A stretch of 64,000 nucleotides of DNA from Anisodus tanguticus. Taxonomy: Eukaryota > Streptophyta > Magnoliopsida > Solanales > Solanaceae. The notes beneath the pieces are model-generated. The model was given only the letters and a program-made list of their open reading frames with translations. It was not told the DNA's origin and ran no database searches. This document shows, in pieces, positions 33,540 through 46,173 of this stretch; the first letter of the stretch is position 1; each line of letters starts with the position of its first letter. The position numbers and the translations under genes are program-made. The stretch lies in NCBI GenBank assembly GCA_034509755.1, contig CM067542.1:15505001-15569000 (forward strand). The letters run 5' to 3'.

Positions 33540-35028
33540 CCGATTTGGAAAGAAGCTATAGAAAGCGAGATAGTTCCATCATGCAAAACCATACTTGGGA
33601 AATGGTTGATCTTCCTTCGGGAAGCAAACCTTTAGATTGTAAGTGGATACTCAAAATAAAGTACAAAGCATATGGAACTATTGACAAGTATAAGGCCAGA
33701 TTAGTAGTCAAAGGCTACAGACAAAAAGAAGACCTCGATTACTTTGACACATACTCACATGTGTCTAGATTAACGTCCATAAGGGTATTTATAACCATTA
33801 CAGATTTGCGTGACCTTGAGATACATCAAATGGATGTTAAGACAGTTTTCCTAAATGGATAGCTGGAAGAGAAAATATACATGGAACAACCCGAGGGGTA
33901 TGTGTTTCCAGGACAAGAAAAGAAAGTATGTCGACTTGTTAAGTTTTTGTACGGACTCAAACAAGCCCCGAAATAATGGCATGAAAAGTTTGATAATACT
34001 TTATTATCAAAAGGTTTCTCCATAAATGAATGTGATAAATATATCTATATCAAAGGGAACTCTGACTCATTTGTCATGATATGCCTTTATGTAGATGACA
34101 TGCTCATCACCGGAAGTAGTCTAAACTTGATCCTGGAAACCAATAATATGTTGAAACAATGTTTTGACATGAAAGATATGGGTATTGCAGATGTAATCTT
34201 AGGAATAAAGATTTCTAAGACATCTGACGAGCTGGTCTTATCTCAATCTCATTACATTGAAGATGTTTTGAGGAAATTTGATGTATTTGACAGTCCCCTA
34301 TGAAGTCACCAATGGATATGAATCATAGAATTGATAAGAATCATGGTGTATCCCAAGAGCGATATGCGCAGGTCATTGGTAGCTTAATGTACATTACTAA
34401 TTGCACCCGACCTGATATCGCTTATCCAGTCAATAAGTTGGCTAGATTTACTCGTAATCCTGGAAATGATCACTGGAAGGCGTTAAATCAGATACTACGA
34501 TATCTGAAGTTTTTGTTGACTTACGAATTACATTATTCAAGATATCCAGCCGTACTGGAAGGATACAGTGATGCAAACTGGATATCGGACATAAAGAACA
34601 CCAAATCCACCAGTGGGTATGTTTTTACAATTGGTGGTGGGGTTGTGTCTTGGAAGTCCTCTAAGAAAATATGCATCGCCCGATCCACGATGGAATCGGA
34701 GTTTATCACTTTGGATAAAGCAGGAGAAGAAGCAGAGTGGCTTCACGACTTTTTAGAGGATATTCCTTGTTGGGATAAATCCGTACCTTCGGTGATGATT
34801 CACTGTGACAGTTAATCGTCTTTAGAAAGGGCATGGAGTAATATGTACAACGACAAGTCTAGACATATTCATCGGAGACATAAGACTGTTAGGCATTTGA
34901 TCACTACGAGTGTCATTTCCATTGATTACGTCAAATCAAAGGATAACATAGCGGATCCATTAACTAAAGGCCTACCTAAAGATCAAATATTCTGCTTGTC
35001 TAGGGGAATGGGCTTAAAACTCAAATAA
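33540..35028 (+). pseudogene. Copia D reverse transcriptase and RNase H (broken)
   Basis: RT pieces 33545-33862, then 34076-34303 and 34300-34815: HTWEMVDLPSGSKPLDCKWI, YKARLVVKGYRQKEDLDYFD, MICLYVDDMLITGSSLNL. RNase H: LEGYSDANWISDIKNTKSTS, VSWKSSKKICIARSTMESEF and, at 34843-35028, DYVKSKDNIADPLTKGLP. A stop interrupts after MDVKTVFLNG (33862), another is in the KQAPK-WHEKF stretch, and a frame change occurs at about 34300. It ends 580 bases before the 3' LTR. Confidence 0.88.
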
Positions 35029-35606
35029 TAAGAATCTTTATGGTGGTAACCCAACCTTACTGATTGGTGATCCCAAGAATTTTGATTCAATGGGAAAACT
35101 AAACTGTAGAGGTTCAGTTTTGGTGCTTCACTGGAAGTAAGAGCACTTTAGATTATTATTCTTATAATTCCAAGGTTGTTCCCACGATAGACATTAAGTG
35201 CTACCTGCATATATGGTAAAGGATAAGTTTCTAAATCTTTTATTAATTCCTAACACTTGCGAGTGGCGTATAACAAGATACCTTATAGAGATCACCTATT
35301 TAAGTGCGAAGACAGGCCGCTTCAAATGTACGCACTTAAGAATCCAAGAGTTGTTCATGACCACAACGGACAAAACTATAAGACGAAATGAATAAGGGGA
35401 GTTATTGTGTTGATATCATTGTCTCGGTTTACACTAAACACTGATGGTTCAAGACATCACGTTCATCGCACAGTAAGTAAATCCGATAGTAATCGACTAA
35501 GGAAGGTTCAAAGCCGAAAGCTACCTTTCCTGATACAATATCTTTCCGCTGAAAGATTGCTGAACTTTGGTACCTCGGGTGCACCAATTCTCTTTCAAGA
35601 GGGGAT

Positions 35607-36380
35607 TGTTGGAAATTTAACTATATGAGATTGAATTTTTTCCATCTTTAATGACTTAAACACATGGGTCCCACATGTCAAAAATATCATTTCTTCGCAC
35701 ATGCCTAATATACTAAATGAGTAGATGATATTAGTGCCAAGTATCGTCAAATTTCGTTGAGGAATGAAAGAGATATTGATGCACAAAGTAAGGTGTTTGA
35801 GACACAAATATATGGATTGGTTTGGCCAAATAATAGAACTCCCACATCGGTTGAATATGAAAGGATTGAGGACTATATTAACTATAGTTTTGAATAAGGG
35901 TTTGGGACACCAAGGGGTGACCCGTGTTTTAAGAAAGGGGAGGACCTAGGTGAGCTTGGATTCGGGGCTAAGACCTACGCGCGCTTCCGCCGCCCGCGTG
36001 CCCGGTCCGGGTCGTGTCTCGGGTCGTGGGCTTTCTTTCGGAATACTCTTTTGGTCCCTGAAATGTTTTTTTTACACTCTGGTCCCTGAAGATTTCAACA
36101 GTCAAAATTCGCCCTCTTCTTCATCTATAAATTGAACATTATTGTTATGTTCAAACATACGAGAAAAGCCAAAACCAGAAAATTCTCTCATCTCTTTGCA
36201 ATCTGTTCAATATTATTTATTTTTTGCCATAATCAACATTACTAGTTTTGTATTGTTGGTGACTATTGTCCAATACCGTAAAAGCATCTATACGGGGCAA
36301 TTTTATCTTAAAAAATGAGAGTCATCTCTCGACTCAGTTTTCCTTCTTGATTAACGTTTCCGATACACTTTCACCTACCA
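35607..36380 (+). repeat. 3' LTR of copia D
   Basis: About 774 bp, from TGTTGGAAATTTAAC to TTTCACCTACCA. It aligns with 26797-27615 along its length. It is shorter mainly because a few dozen bases present in the 5' copy (around 27290-27310 and 27475-27500) are missing. Confidence 0.85.
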
Positions 36381-37125
36381 TTTATGCATATGTATTTGGA
36401 ATAAAGCTTCACATTTTAATCATAGCCCCAAATATTGCAACAGTGATCCAGCCATCATTGAAAATGCTTGTAATGGTCAATTGTACTCATCTATTGTACT
36501 ACACATCATAGCCCCAGATATTGCAACACTAAAATCCCCGAGTTTAAATGCTACACATATATTTTAATACCGTGGACAAACAGATTATTTTACAACATAA
36601 TGAAAGAGCCTGATGGAATTTGATTTTCCAAACAATGAACCTGTTAATTTATTGAAGAGAGGATTGAAATAAGATGCCATTATCCAGTTTTCTTATCTTC
36701 TATGTTTATCTTTCCTTTTGCACTTGCATATTTTGCTACTATAACTTTCTGCTTCAGGAAGAATATTGGTCAAGTTTTCTTGAATTGGGAGTTAGCGCTG
36801 AAACTAACCTACTGCCACCACTCCATAAAACATTGAACTCGGGCATATTATAGAAAGCATAAACTTCTACTTGCACTATAAAACATTCAAATAAACATAT
36901 CCTACAAAAGCAGTAAAAGCTGTTATTTCCATGATATCATAACTATAAAATGAAGCATACTGAATAAGAAGACAATGCATAACAAAAAGCTAAAACACAA
37001 GTCATAGTAGGCAACCTACAGTTTTAGAGATGTTGTTCGGTCTGGGGAAAAAAACCCCACGTGGAAACCTTTGGCTTATAGGTATTTGTGTCATCTTCTT
37101 AGATGCGGTTTGATTTTGATGTCTC
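36381..37125. other. Intergenic DNA, nothing recognised
   Basis: About 745 AT-rich bases between copia D and the next SINE. I saw no coding potential, RNA gene or repeat structure. Confidence 0.5.
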
Positions 37126-37142
37126 AGTATCTACAAACTTGC

Positions 37143-37392
37143 AGTCCCATGGCACAGGCGAGTTGGTAAGTGGCAAGGTGATTGGGGTACAACCACTCCG
37201 ACGTCGCGGGTTTGAATCCGTGTGGTGACAGTCTTTGCTGAAATATTGCAAGAGCTGTTGCTGGGTTCGTGTCCCGTTGGTACTCTCCCTTGCAGGGCTG
37301 CCACTCGCGCATATCCCTCGATTTACATCCCACCTGGCCAAGAGGCCTCTGGTACAGATGGGGAGTTTCGCCTTCGGACTTTCCCTTCACAA
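37143..37392 (+). mobile_element. Second tRNA-related SINE with 17-bp target duplication
   Basis: A 250-bp body flanked by identical AGTATCTACAAACTTGC at 37126-37142 and 37393-37409. A tRNA-like head contains box A-like GGCGAGTTGGTAAGTGGC and box B GGTTTGAATCC (about 37208-37218). The tail is C/T-rich rather than poly(A) (ends CCCTTCACA). It differs in sequence from the SINE at 24868, so it is another family. Confidence 0.88.
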
Positions 37393-37409
37393 AGTATCTA
37401 CAAACTTGC

Positions 37410-37767
37410 TTGTGTCCCCAACAAGTATTTCTACGTCAGGCAAGTCTCCAGGGAATGTGTCTACCATTGGAACCAATCCAGCTGGCAGTCCCCTGCTCTT
37501 TTATTATCAGAAAACCAAGCCCTACAAAATCAATACTTGAGATCGTCAACTTTTCCTTCTTACTAACCCTCTCTTTGGGAAAAGCATTTCTGTCACTTTT
37601 CCCGTTCTCTTTTTTATGAAGTCATTTTCCTCCTTCTCTTTAGTAGATCCTACACAAGTCAGTAATTGATGATTACATGATTCGAACAATTTCGATTATG
37701 GATATACTACTAGAAATTCAATGTGTATTCTTGAATAATTTCATTTTTCAACTATTCAATTATTCAT
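37410..37767. other. Intergenic DNA, nothing recognised
   Basis: About 360 bases after the SINE. No coding or structural signal was seen. Confidence 0.45.
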
Positions 37768-37825
37768 GCCCTTCCCCGGACCCCGCGCATAGCGGGAGCT
37801 TAGTGCATCGGGCTGCCCTTTTTTT
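37768..37825 (+). mobile_element. 3' end of an Au-type SINE (5' truncated)
   Basis: The stretch GCCCTTCCCCGGACCCCGCG continuing to GGGAGCTTAGTGCATCGGGC and a T-run matches, from memory, the strongly conserved 3' end of the plant Au SINE family. The pol III head is missing. Only about 58 bp remain. Confidence 0.65.
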
Positions 37826-38131
37826 ACCAGATTCAGTCCATAACTATGAGTTCCGATGCACAAGATCTTGTAGCACTTGCCAATGAGGTCCTATTGATTA
37901 GTCGATTAGTATTACACAGAAGAAATTAATTCCAAATATTAGAATAAATATCTGAGAAAGTAGAACCATCTCTATCAAAAATTCACAGCCTTCAGCTGAA
38001 TATAGCTGATTATTTCAGATAGCCAAATTTCATTAGTGTCTAGTTTCATATTCAAGAATGCTGCAGGATAACATTGTTGCACCAAATGAAGGACAATAAA
38101 GGCCTTCTCTTTTGCATAACAATCAAAAGAC

Positions 38132-40510
38132 TAAGCTCATTTGGTTCACATACTAGTTATGCTGAGATTATAATGCAGGAATTCTTTATCTAGAGAATTG
38201 TTACGACCCAAACCGGAGGGCCGCGATGGGCACCCGGATCCCACCCGTCGGCACCCCAAATCACACCATCAACGTATAATCACAAATAAGCACGGACTAA
38301 GCCGAAAAAAATTATGAAAATTCTTAACTAGAAAACCGACTCATATATGTGCATACCCATATCAAGGCCGACAAAGACATACAAGACCACTACACATAGT
38401 ATATCTGTCTACAAGCCTCTAAGGAATACATAACATCACCAGGATGGGACAGGACCCGCCATACTCATATGCGTATGCAGAAATATTATACCACGATCAG
38501 ACTGCAACTCTGAAACAAATAGAGTGCTCCAACATTCTGAACCAACAATCTACTAACGTGAACCGTCACCTTCTTTAACTGAACCTGCGGGCATGAAATG
38601 CAGCGTCCCCCGACAAAAGGGACGTCAGTACGACTGATGTATTGAGTATGTCAGGCATGAACAATAGTATAACAGAGATATCACAGAAACAGGCGACCAG
38701 TATTAACTACCTCTGAGACCCCAATACATATGTCTAAATGTTATGCAATGCAAATACGGTATAATATTGGCCACACAAGCATCTTTCTTTTCTTAAGAGC
38801 CTTTGTGGGCGTCAGGTTAGATAGGTCACACAGACAACCTGATATCGGTCAAACAGACATGCCACACAGGCTTCTATATTGGCCTCATACCATATAATGG
38901 TGAATGAATGTATGCATGATGCAAATGCGATATACTAATGTCCACACAGGAATCCTACTTCCCATAACCGCCACACAGGCATCCAGTTATATCGCCACAT
39001 AAGGGCATCACATCATATTGGTCTCTTCGGGCTCTTTTGTGATAGTCTGTACCAGCTGCAGGTGGTGTGCGTATATAACGCCTTTCCCTTTTCCCATTCC
39101 CCATACATATATATATAATGTTTACCATATAGTAGTGTGCATAGCACAAGTGGTCGAGGATAATATATGAATGCAATGCAAATGAAAATGCATGAATAGT
39201 AACACCATATTCCAACCTCAACGGATGACATAATACCTTTTTACCTTCGGCTAAAAGTGGGAACATCAACATCTTTTTCGTATGCCTCAATAAGGAGTTA
39301 GAAACATATTTAGACATGATTTTAACATAGGAATCAATAATATGAACATTCCTTAACTACTAAGAGTATAGTAATTTATAGAATAATACTATGGTTATAT
39401 TTCGTTACATGGAACATGCCAAAACAAAGAAATAATTTGTCTTAACATACCTTAATTTAATTCTCAAACGACTAGACAATTATGTTGTTGCTCACGTCCC
39501 CTTCCTTAGAACAATTTGTCCAAAACTTACTGTTTTTCGGAAATATTGATGTCCAAACGATATACTCAAGGTAGGAGTATACTATGTTGCTGCTACATTT
39601 TGATCTCAAATCTAATATGCTCTCAATTAAAAGATGTTGCTTAAAGAAAATGAAGTGCACATTACTGTTTTATTACAAAAGGAAAGGGGTGGAAAGTGAT
39701 TCACTATTAGCTTAGTTGGAGAAGTAAATGAAAGTGGAATAAGAAGTATGATGCTCTCTGTTTTTTCGGTCCTCCCCGAATTCTCAGAACAGATCAATAT
39801 ATAAGCCCCCTTGAAAGATGTTTTTAGATTAGCATTCAATGCATGTCATCATTTGGTCCCCCACCCAAATTATTCGCAATGGTGGGGAGCTTTAACCAAC
39901 GACACATATCCCCTTCATGCAATCTAATTAATTAATTAAGTGACTTGCTTCCGTATAATTTATCAATCACACACATAATTAATTATGTGATCCCAATTCT
40001 CTTAAATCTTGATAAATTGTTAGACCTTTATATACTCAATGTCATAATTTGTGTGATATGACGCTAGTCCATCACCTCTTTATGCACGCACCAAATTTAT
40101 TTTCGTTCCCCGTCGTCATACTTGCTACGTCCAATTATTTCGGAGTTTTATCCTTTTATATACTAATCTCTTGTATTAGCATACGTAAATATAACATAAA
40201 GTTTTCCAACGCTCAGGTCTATTTACACACGCCTAGCGATTTTACATACGCCTAGCGATGCAAACCGTGACCCGAAAGTACGGGATGTTACAAGAATAAT
40301 AATGAAGGGATTATTATACAGTAAGGAATAATGATACATGGAATGATATGTAGAGATTACATGCTTTAAGTAAAGATTTGTATTTAGATATTTGAATCCC
40401 GTATTACTAATACACATATTCTTAGTCTAATTATTTAATACCACTAACTAAACGCTATATTAGTTATGCGAAGATAAATCTTTATTGTAACACCAACCAA
40501 ACACTGCATC
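38132..40510. mobile_element. Probable MITE split by the solo LTR
   Basis: The left part (about 38132-38198) begins CTCATTTGGTTCACATACTA and the right part (40298-40510) ends CACCAACCAAACACTGCA, a degenerate inverted terminal pair. In between, after removing 38199-40292, are pieces such as GGATTATTATAC and TTAGTTATGC common in Solanaceae MITEs. Boundaries and superfamily are uncertain. Confidence 0.4.
38199..40292 (+). repeat. Solo LTR, 2.1 kb (probable Ty3/gypsy)
   Basis: It begins TGTTACGACCCAAACCGGAG and ends CGGGATGTTACA. It is flanked by a perfect 5-bp duplication AGAAT (38194-38198 and 40293-40297). There is no internal coding region. Within it a short motif (CCACACAGGCATC and variants) recurs at about 38770-38990. 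The structure fits a retrotransposon reduced to one LTR by recombination between its two LTRs. The gypsy assignment rests on LTR length and remembered similarity to Solanaceae repeats. Confidence 0.85.
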
Positions 40511-40567
40511 TATCTACGAAGCACATCCATGTTGCTTTAAACTCAAAAAGAAAAATTGCTTCATAAC

Positions 40568-40762
40568 TATTAACGTGAACTAGAATCCCAATTCAATCCA
40601 CTACCATAATTAGAATATATCCCATGTATTGTGTAAATATTTAGTGATGTAGAATTATGGTAAGTAGACGATTCTTATTGTACTAGGGTTCTACACATTG
40701 CACACTATATATATTTGTATTAATGAGAAAGCCTCCCTAAGAGAGATTAATACAATCTGACA
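40568..40762 (+). repeat. 5' LTR of copia C
   Basis: Starts TATTAACGTG and ends AATCTGACA, directly followed by the primer site. TATATATA at about 40707-40716 is the likely promoter element. Confidence 0.9.
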
Positions 40763-41055
40763 TGGTATCAGAAGCCAAAACCTAAACCCTATTTTCCTCC
40801 CTTCGGTCTCTTCACTGACCAGTCCTTTCCGAGAACTGAAAGTAATTACCCTCTGTTTCGACCAATCATGTCAACAGGAAAACAATTTGTTTTTGTCCTT
40901 TCTACCTTTCTCGAGACGAACAAAAGTGGTTGCCTCTTGTTTCGACAACCTTGTCAGAGGAACCACTGTTTTCTGTTTTTTTTTCTTTTCTCTCATTTAC
41001 CCAAGATAAATCTTTTGTCTTCTCTTTCTTCCTTCACCAAAAAGAACCCACTATA

Positions 41056-42135
41056 ATGACTCTTCCCACAACTCCCACAGTAGCCTCAACCTCCTCCGTC
41101 GTCACCCCTCCCACACCCACATCATTTTTTTCACCCTCCGTTCATCCAACACTCACCGTCATCAACATCAAGAACTTTATCCTTGTGGTTCTTGATCAAG
41201 AAAACGATCAGTACTCTCCTTGGGTTGAACTCTTTCACATCCATGCATGTGTTTACAATGTGTTGGATCACATTGACGACTCAATCCCTCGCTCCATTGA
41301 GGTTGATGACATAACATGGCACCGTCTTGACGTCGTTGTCAAGCAGTGGATTTATGACACTATTTCTCAGAACTTGCTCCCCACTATTATGAAAACCGAC
41401 GCCTCTGCTCGCGAGTTATGGACTCGGTTAGAAGAAATTTTTCAAGACAACAAGCACACTTATGCTGTCTATTTGGAAGAACAATTTAATAACACACTTC
41501 TTGAAAATTGCTCTAACATATCTGAATATTGCAAGCAATTGAAACTAGTAACGAACCAATTATAAAATGTGGGAACGCCTGTTTTTTAAACAAAGATAGT
41601 TCTACAACTTGTTGCAGGCCTAACTAAGGGCGAGTACGATACTTTAGCCACAATGATACAACAGTCTGATCCATTACCCAATTTCAACAAGGCTCGTTCG
41701 CAGTTATTGTTGGAGGAAACCCGACGTGCAAAACAGGATGAGCATAATCAAAAGGCGTTAGTAATTGAAACGCCTCCCCAAAATAATATTATCGCTGGCC
41801 AACTCCCACTGTCGGAAAATACTCATCCACGGAACAACCACGGCGATAGGGGTGGCAGGGGCCGCAGTGGGGGTCAAGGTGGCAAAGGGCGTGGGAAAGG
41901 GGGTCGCGGTTCCCCCCAACATCAACAACTTCCGCAACCCTCACCTTCCCCTTATTGGACCGACCCAGTGTTTCCACAAAATATTGGACACTGGGCCACT
42001 GTTCCTGTGCAGTCCACGACACAATACCCTTTTCAGCAACAAGGGATATTGGGCCCCATTCCAGGCTCTCGGACCGGCCCCTTTCAGCAGCAGGCCCACT
42101 TACAAGCAACCCTCCTCTGGTCTAGCCCCCACTGA
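41056..42135 (+). pseudogene. Copia C gag (broken)
   Basis: The ATG at 41056 (MTLPTTPTVASTSSVV) opens a frame with NIKNFILVVLDQENDQYSPW, VELFHIHACVYNVLDHIDDS and LWTRLEEIFQDNKHTYAVYL. It stops at 41563-41565 within a QL-xNVGTP motif and resumes at 41653-42135 with SQLLLEETRRAKQDEHNQKA and a Gly/Arg/Lys-rich tail (RGGRGRSGGQGGKGRGKGG). Confidence 0.87.
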
Positions 42136-44150
42136 TTTGGGCCAGGCCTTCAGCAGTCTAAACTTGCAGCAGCCCGACGAGAATTGGTACATGGATTCGG
42201 AAACCACATCTCATCTCACCCGGTCTGCATACTACCTTTCCCAATTATTTCGTTTAAAGTCTCCTCAATTTATTACTGTTGGCAATGGTCACCGCATTCT
42301 AATTCAGGGCTATGGTAACACTTACACTCGACCACCTCACCCACTCTTCTCCCTAAACTGTGTCCCATATGCCCTAAACATCATCAAAAATTTAATCTCT
42401 ATTAGGAAGTTTACTCGTAACAATTCTGTATCTGTTGATTTTGACCCTTTTGGTTTTACTGTGAAGGATCTACATACGGGGGCACCTCTTACGAGATGCA
42501 ATAGCACAGGGGACCTATACCATCTCACATCATCTTCTGCTTCCAGTTCCCGCTCACACACCTCCCTCGCTGTTATTTCACCATCAACTTACACAATAGG
42601 CTTGGACACCCAGGAGCTCATATATTTAATTTTCTTAGGAGTAATAATTTTCTTCGGTGTAATAATGGGAAACTTGCCCAAAATTATGTTTCTTGTCAAC
42701 TAGGCAAACATGTTCGCCTTCCTTTTAATTCATCTGTTAGTGTTACGTTTGCTCCTTTTGATATTGTTCATGCTGATTTGTGGACATCTCTCATTCCTAA
42801 CTCTCTGGGTCTTAAATATTATCTAGTCTTATTAGATGATTATTCTCACTTTATCTGGATTTACCCACTAAAATTCAAATTGGAAGTCTTTGCCAAATTT
42901 CTTGAATTTTGCACTTTTATCAAAACGCAATTTGAACAAGCCATAAAATCGTTTCAATGCGATAATGGTCATGAATTTAATAATTCTGCGTTTCAAACAT
43001 TTTGCAAAAATAATGGCATGATTTTTTTTCCATGTCCTCACACTTCTCCCCAAAATGGCAAAGCAGAACGTATCATCCGCACCATAAACAACATGGTTCA
43101 TACTTTCCTGTTTCATGCCTCTCTCTCTCCATCATTTTGGGTCTATGCAGTCAAAATGGTAGAATACGTCCTCAATATTTTACCCACTAGTACTCTCCAT
43201 AACATGACCCCGACCAAAATATTATACCGTCAGATCCCCTCCTATGACCACCTACAGATTTTCGATTGTCTGTGCTACCCAAATCTTGCCTCCACTACCC
43301 CTCATAAATTGGCACCCCGAACCACTCGTGTGTCTTTGTAGGTTTCCCGCCTAATCATAGGTGCTACATATGCTATGACTTGTTCATTCATCAAATTCAC
43401 GTCTCTCGTCACGTCACATTCGACGAGACCACATTTCCATTTTCTAACATCCAAAAATTCTGAAAATCGGACTATACCTTTCTTGATGAATCCAACATCT
43501 CCTCCGTCATCCTCAGAGAACTGTGCCAATAAGAAACCGCCACCTCATTTCCACCACCCATTGCCACTACGTCGGCGCTACTGCCACCGGTCTATCTCCC
43601 ATCACCGTCACCACCTATTGCCACCACCACCGGCAATCAGAAACCCATCCTAGTATCGTTACTGGCCACAAACCCCGTCGTTGTATCAACCCTGCAACCC
43701 CAACCCCACATAATATCCACACCACCCACCGAAATCTCTAGTCCTACCAACACTACCACACCACCACCCAAACCAACCAATCTCACCCCTCCACCGACCC
43801 ATTACCCAACCTCGTCGACCACCACCAGTCTCTGTCAACCCTGATTCACTACACCACCACACCAGTCTCACTCAACCACCGACATTGTGCCCAGTTATGA
43901 CCTACCCAGATCGGTCACTCCGATCTCACCCGCCTCTGAAACCCGTCTCCAGCACGACCCTCCAAACCAGAACCCGAATCAACCAACACCTATTAAACCG
44001 ACTTGATGACCCTCAACCACACCCAACCACCCACCTTGCACCGTATGGAAACCCGGCCCAACACGGGATTTTCAAACCCAAATTCCAATTTAACCTCTCT
44101 ACACAAACCATTTTCCTAATTCCAAAAAGCTCCAAACCATACCCAAATTG
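42136..44150 (+). pseudogene. Copia C protease and integrase (broken)
   Basis: The stretch 41765-42703 carries FSSLNLQQPDENWYMDSETT, so the protease D-S/T-G-A reads D-S-E-T and is inactive. The zinc region follows with a frame slip near 42590. The integrase core is at 42778-43341: YYLVLLDDYSHFIWIYPLKF, FQCDNGHEFNNSAF and SPQNGKAERIIRTINNMVHT. A short stretch to about 43900 is the Pro/Ser-rich linker between integrase and RT, with no stable frame. Confidence 0.85.
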
Positions 44151-44154
44151 GAAT

Positions 44155-45593
44155 GGGGGCATGTGTGAGGAGTTTAATGCTCTAACAAAACAACACATTT
44201 GGGATTTGATTCCTCGATCGGAGGGGGTGAATGTGCTCCGATGCATGTGGTTTTTTTTTTTATCACAAATACAGAGACAATGGTGACCTAGAACGATATA
44301 AGGCAAAGCTTGTGGCTAATGGTACTAATCAGTAGGAGGGTATTGATTACGATGAGACATTCAGTCTGGTTGTTAAACCGGCTACCATTCGTATAGTCAT
44401 GAGCATTGCTATAGGTAAACATTGGCTGATCTATCAATTTGATGTGAAAAATGCCTTTTTACATGGGGATTTAAAAGAAACTGTTTACATGAACCAGCCG
44501 CCCGGTTTTATCCATCCAACAACCCCTCAGTATGTCTGTAGTCTCCGTAAGTCACTTTATGGTTTGAAACAGGCCCCTAGAGCATGGTATGATCGCTTTG
44601 CACAGTATATTATATGAATTGGGCTTACATGCATCAAGTGTGATAATTCTGTATTCATTTTCCATAGAGGCAGTAACATTGCTTATTTGTTGTTATATGT
44701 GGATGGCATTGTTCTTACTGCTTCTTCCAATGTGTTGAAAAATGAGATAATTGCACTGGTAAAAACTGAATTTACTAAGACTAACTTGGGGAAGCTGAGT
44801 TATCTTTTTGGGATCTCAGTGACTAGATATGCGTACACTATGTTTCTTTGCCAATGTAAGTATGCAAAGGAGATCGTGCATAGGGCCAAGATGGAGAATT
44901 GTAAAATCATATCCATTTCGGTTGACTCTAAATCAAAACTAAGTGCAGTGGATGGTAATCCAGTAATAGACCCTACTCTTTATAGGCGCCTCGCAGGTGC
45001 ACTTCAGTACCTCACTTTCACCAGGCCTGATATTGCATATGTTGTTCAGCAGGTATGCTTGTTTATGCATCCTCAAGGAGCCTCATTTTACTGCTCTTAA
45101 ACATATTATTCGATATGTTAAGGGCACCCTTGATTATGGGTTACACATATAGCCCTCCGCACTGAACAAGTTATTATCATATACAAATGCTGATTGTGAT
45201 GATTGTCCAGACACGCGGCGCTTAACAACCGGCTACTGTGTGTTTTTAGGGGATAATCTCATCTCGTGGTCTGTCAAGAGGCAAACCACATTATCCCATT
45301 CATTTGCAGAAGCAGAGTATAGAGGAGTTGCTAATATTGTTGCTGAGATCTGTTGGCTCCGAAACCTTCTCTTGGAGCTTCAGTGTCCATTAAGTAAAGT
45401 GTTTCTGGTGTACTGTGATAATATATCCGCTATCTATCTATCTCACAATCCGGTTCAACATCAGCTAACCAAGCATATTGATATGGACATCCACTTTGTC
45501 CGTGAGGAGGTTGCTCTAGGTCACGTTAAGATATTGCATGTGTCTTCGTCCTATCAGTATGCTGATATCTTCACGAAGGGTCTTCCCAGATAG
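44155..45593 (+). pseudogene. Copia C reverse transcriptase and RNase H (broken)
   Basis: Pieces 44160-44286, 44399-44617, 44687-45100 and 45240-45593. Motifs: EEFNALTKQHIWDLIPRSEG, FDVKNAFLHGDLKETVYMNQ, KSLYGLKQAPRAWYDRFAQY, LLYVDGIVLTASSNVL (YVDD mutated to YVDG) and LYRRLAGALQYLTFTRPDIA. RNase H has ISWSVKRQTTLSHSFAEAEY and YADIFTKGLPR. Stops and slips lie at about 44284, 44333, 44615 and 45098. Confidence 0.87.
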
Positions 45594-45656
45594 TTATTCA
45601 CTGACTTCATATCCAGTCTAAGCGTCCGACCTCCTCTCGCTCCTACTGAGGGGGTG

Positions 45657-45861
45657 TATTAACGTGAACTAGACGTGCACTAGAATCCCAATTCAATCCC
45701 ACCACCATAATTAGAATATACCCTATGTATTGTGTAAATATTTAGTGATGTAGAATTATGGTAAGTAGATGATTCTTATTGTACTAGGGTTCTACACATT
45801 GTACTATATATATTTGTATTAATGAGAAAGCCTCCCCAATGGAGATTAATACAATCTAAAA
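45657..45861 (+). repeat. 3' LTR of copia C
   Basis: Starts TATTAACGTG right after GAGGGGGTG and ends AATCTAAAA, followed by the ATAAC duplication. A short near-tandem duplication of TAGACGTGCAC-type sequence near its start is absent from the 5' copy. Confidence 0.9.
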
Positions 45862-45866
45862 ATAAC

Positions 45867-46171
45867 ATCACGACAGTTTTCCAGTTCTAGCTTACTAATT
45901 TCTTGAATTAAATTAAACGCGGACAAATTCATCATTTGAATACAGTAACAAGATGGTGGAAACTTTTTGTAGTAAACATTCAAAAAAGTTGTTCAAAAAT
46001 ACTTGTCAAAGTTTTAAGGGGAAGTTACACAATTGGTTGGTCGGTCAAAAATAATTACAATCCCTAGCCAAATATACAAAAAGAAAATATACAATATAAT
46101 GTATAATGTATAAAATATGTATATTTATGTATATTGTACATTAATATACAAAAAACATACATTTATCAGGA
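45867..46171. other. Intergenic DNA with an AT-rich microsatellite-like run
   Basis: No gene. At about 46070-46165 the sequence is dominated by repeats of ATATACA, TGTATA and similar. Confidence 0.5.
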
Positions 46172-46173
46172 TA

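Larger units (their letters stand above)
26797..36380 (+). mobile_element. Ty1/copia retrotransposon D with nested hAT transposon
   Basis: A second copia family, with long LTRs (26797-27615 and 35607-36380) and a 6.3-kb coding part once the 3.3-kb hAT insertion is removed. The 3' LTR is preceded by a polypurine run AAGAGGGGAT. Gene order gag, protease, integrase, RT, RNase H gives the superfamily. LTR similarity is high except for a short indel near the 3' end. The 5' copy starts GGTTGGAAAT where the 3' copy starts TGTTGGAAAT. I could not find a convincing target duplication. Confidence 0.9.
40568..45861 (+). mobile_element. Ty1/copia retrotransposon C, full structure but decayed
   Basis: Same family as A, plus strand, 5.3 kb. 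LTRs are 40568-40762 (195 bp) and 45657-45861 (205 bp, with an extra copy of about 11 bp near its start). The primer site TGGTATCAGAAGCC is at 40763-40776 and the polypurine tract GAGGGGG is at about 45648-45654. A perfect 5-bp target duplication ATAAC lies at 40563-40567 and 45862-45866. By eye the LTRs differ at about a dozen positions plus two indels, fewer than in A. It is therefore the younger of the two. Confidence 0.93.

Noticed and set aside
26797..36380. Target-site duplication of copia D
   Set aside because: The flanks (GTTTA at the left, TTTAT or ATTTA at the right depending on the end chosen) match only loosely, so I do not claim one.
43375..44011. Pro/Thr/His-rich open frames in copia C
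   Set aside because: They lie in the integrase-RT linker, are low in complexity and occur in several frames at once.
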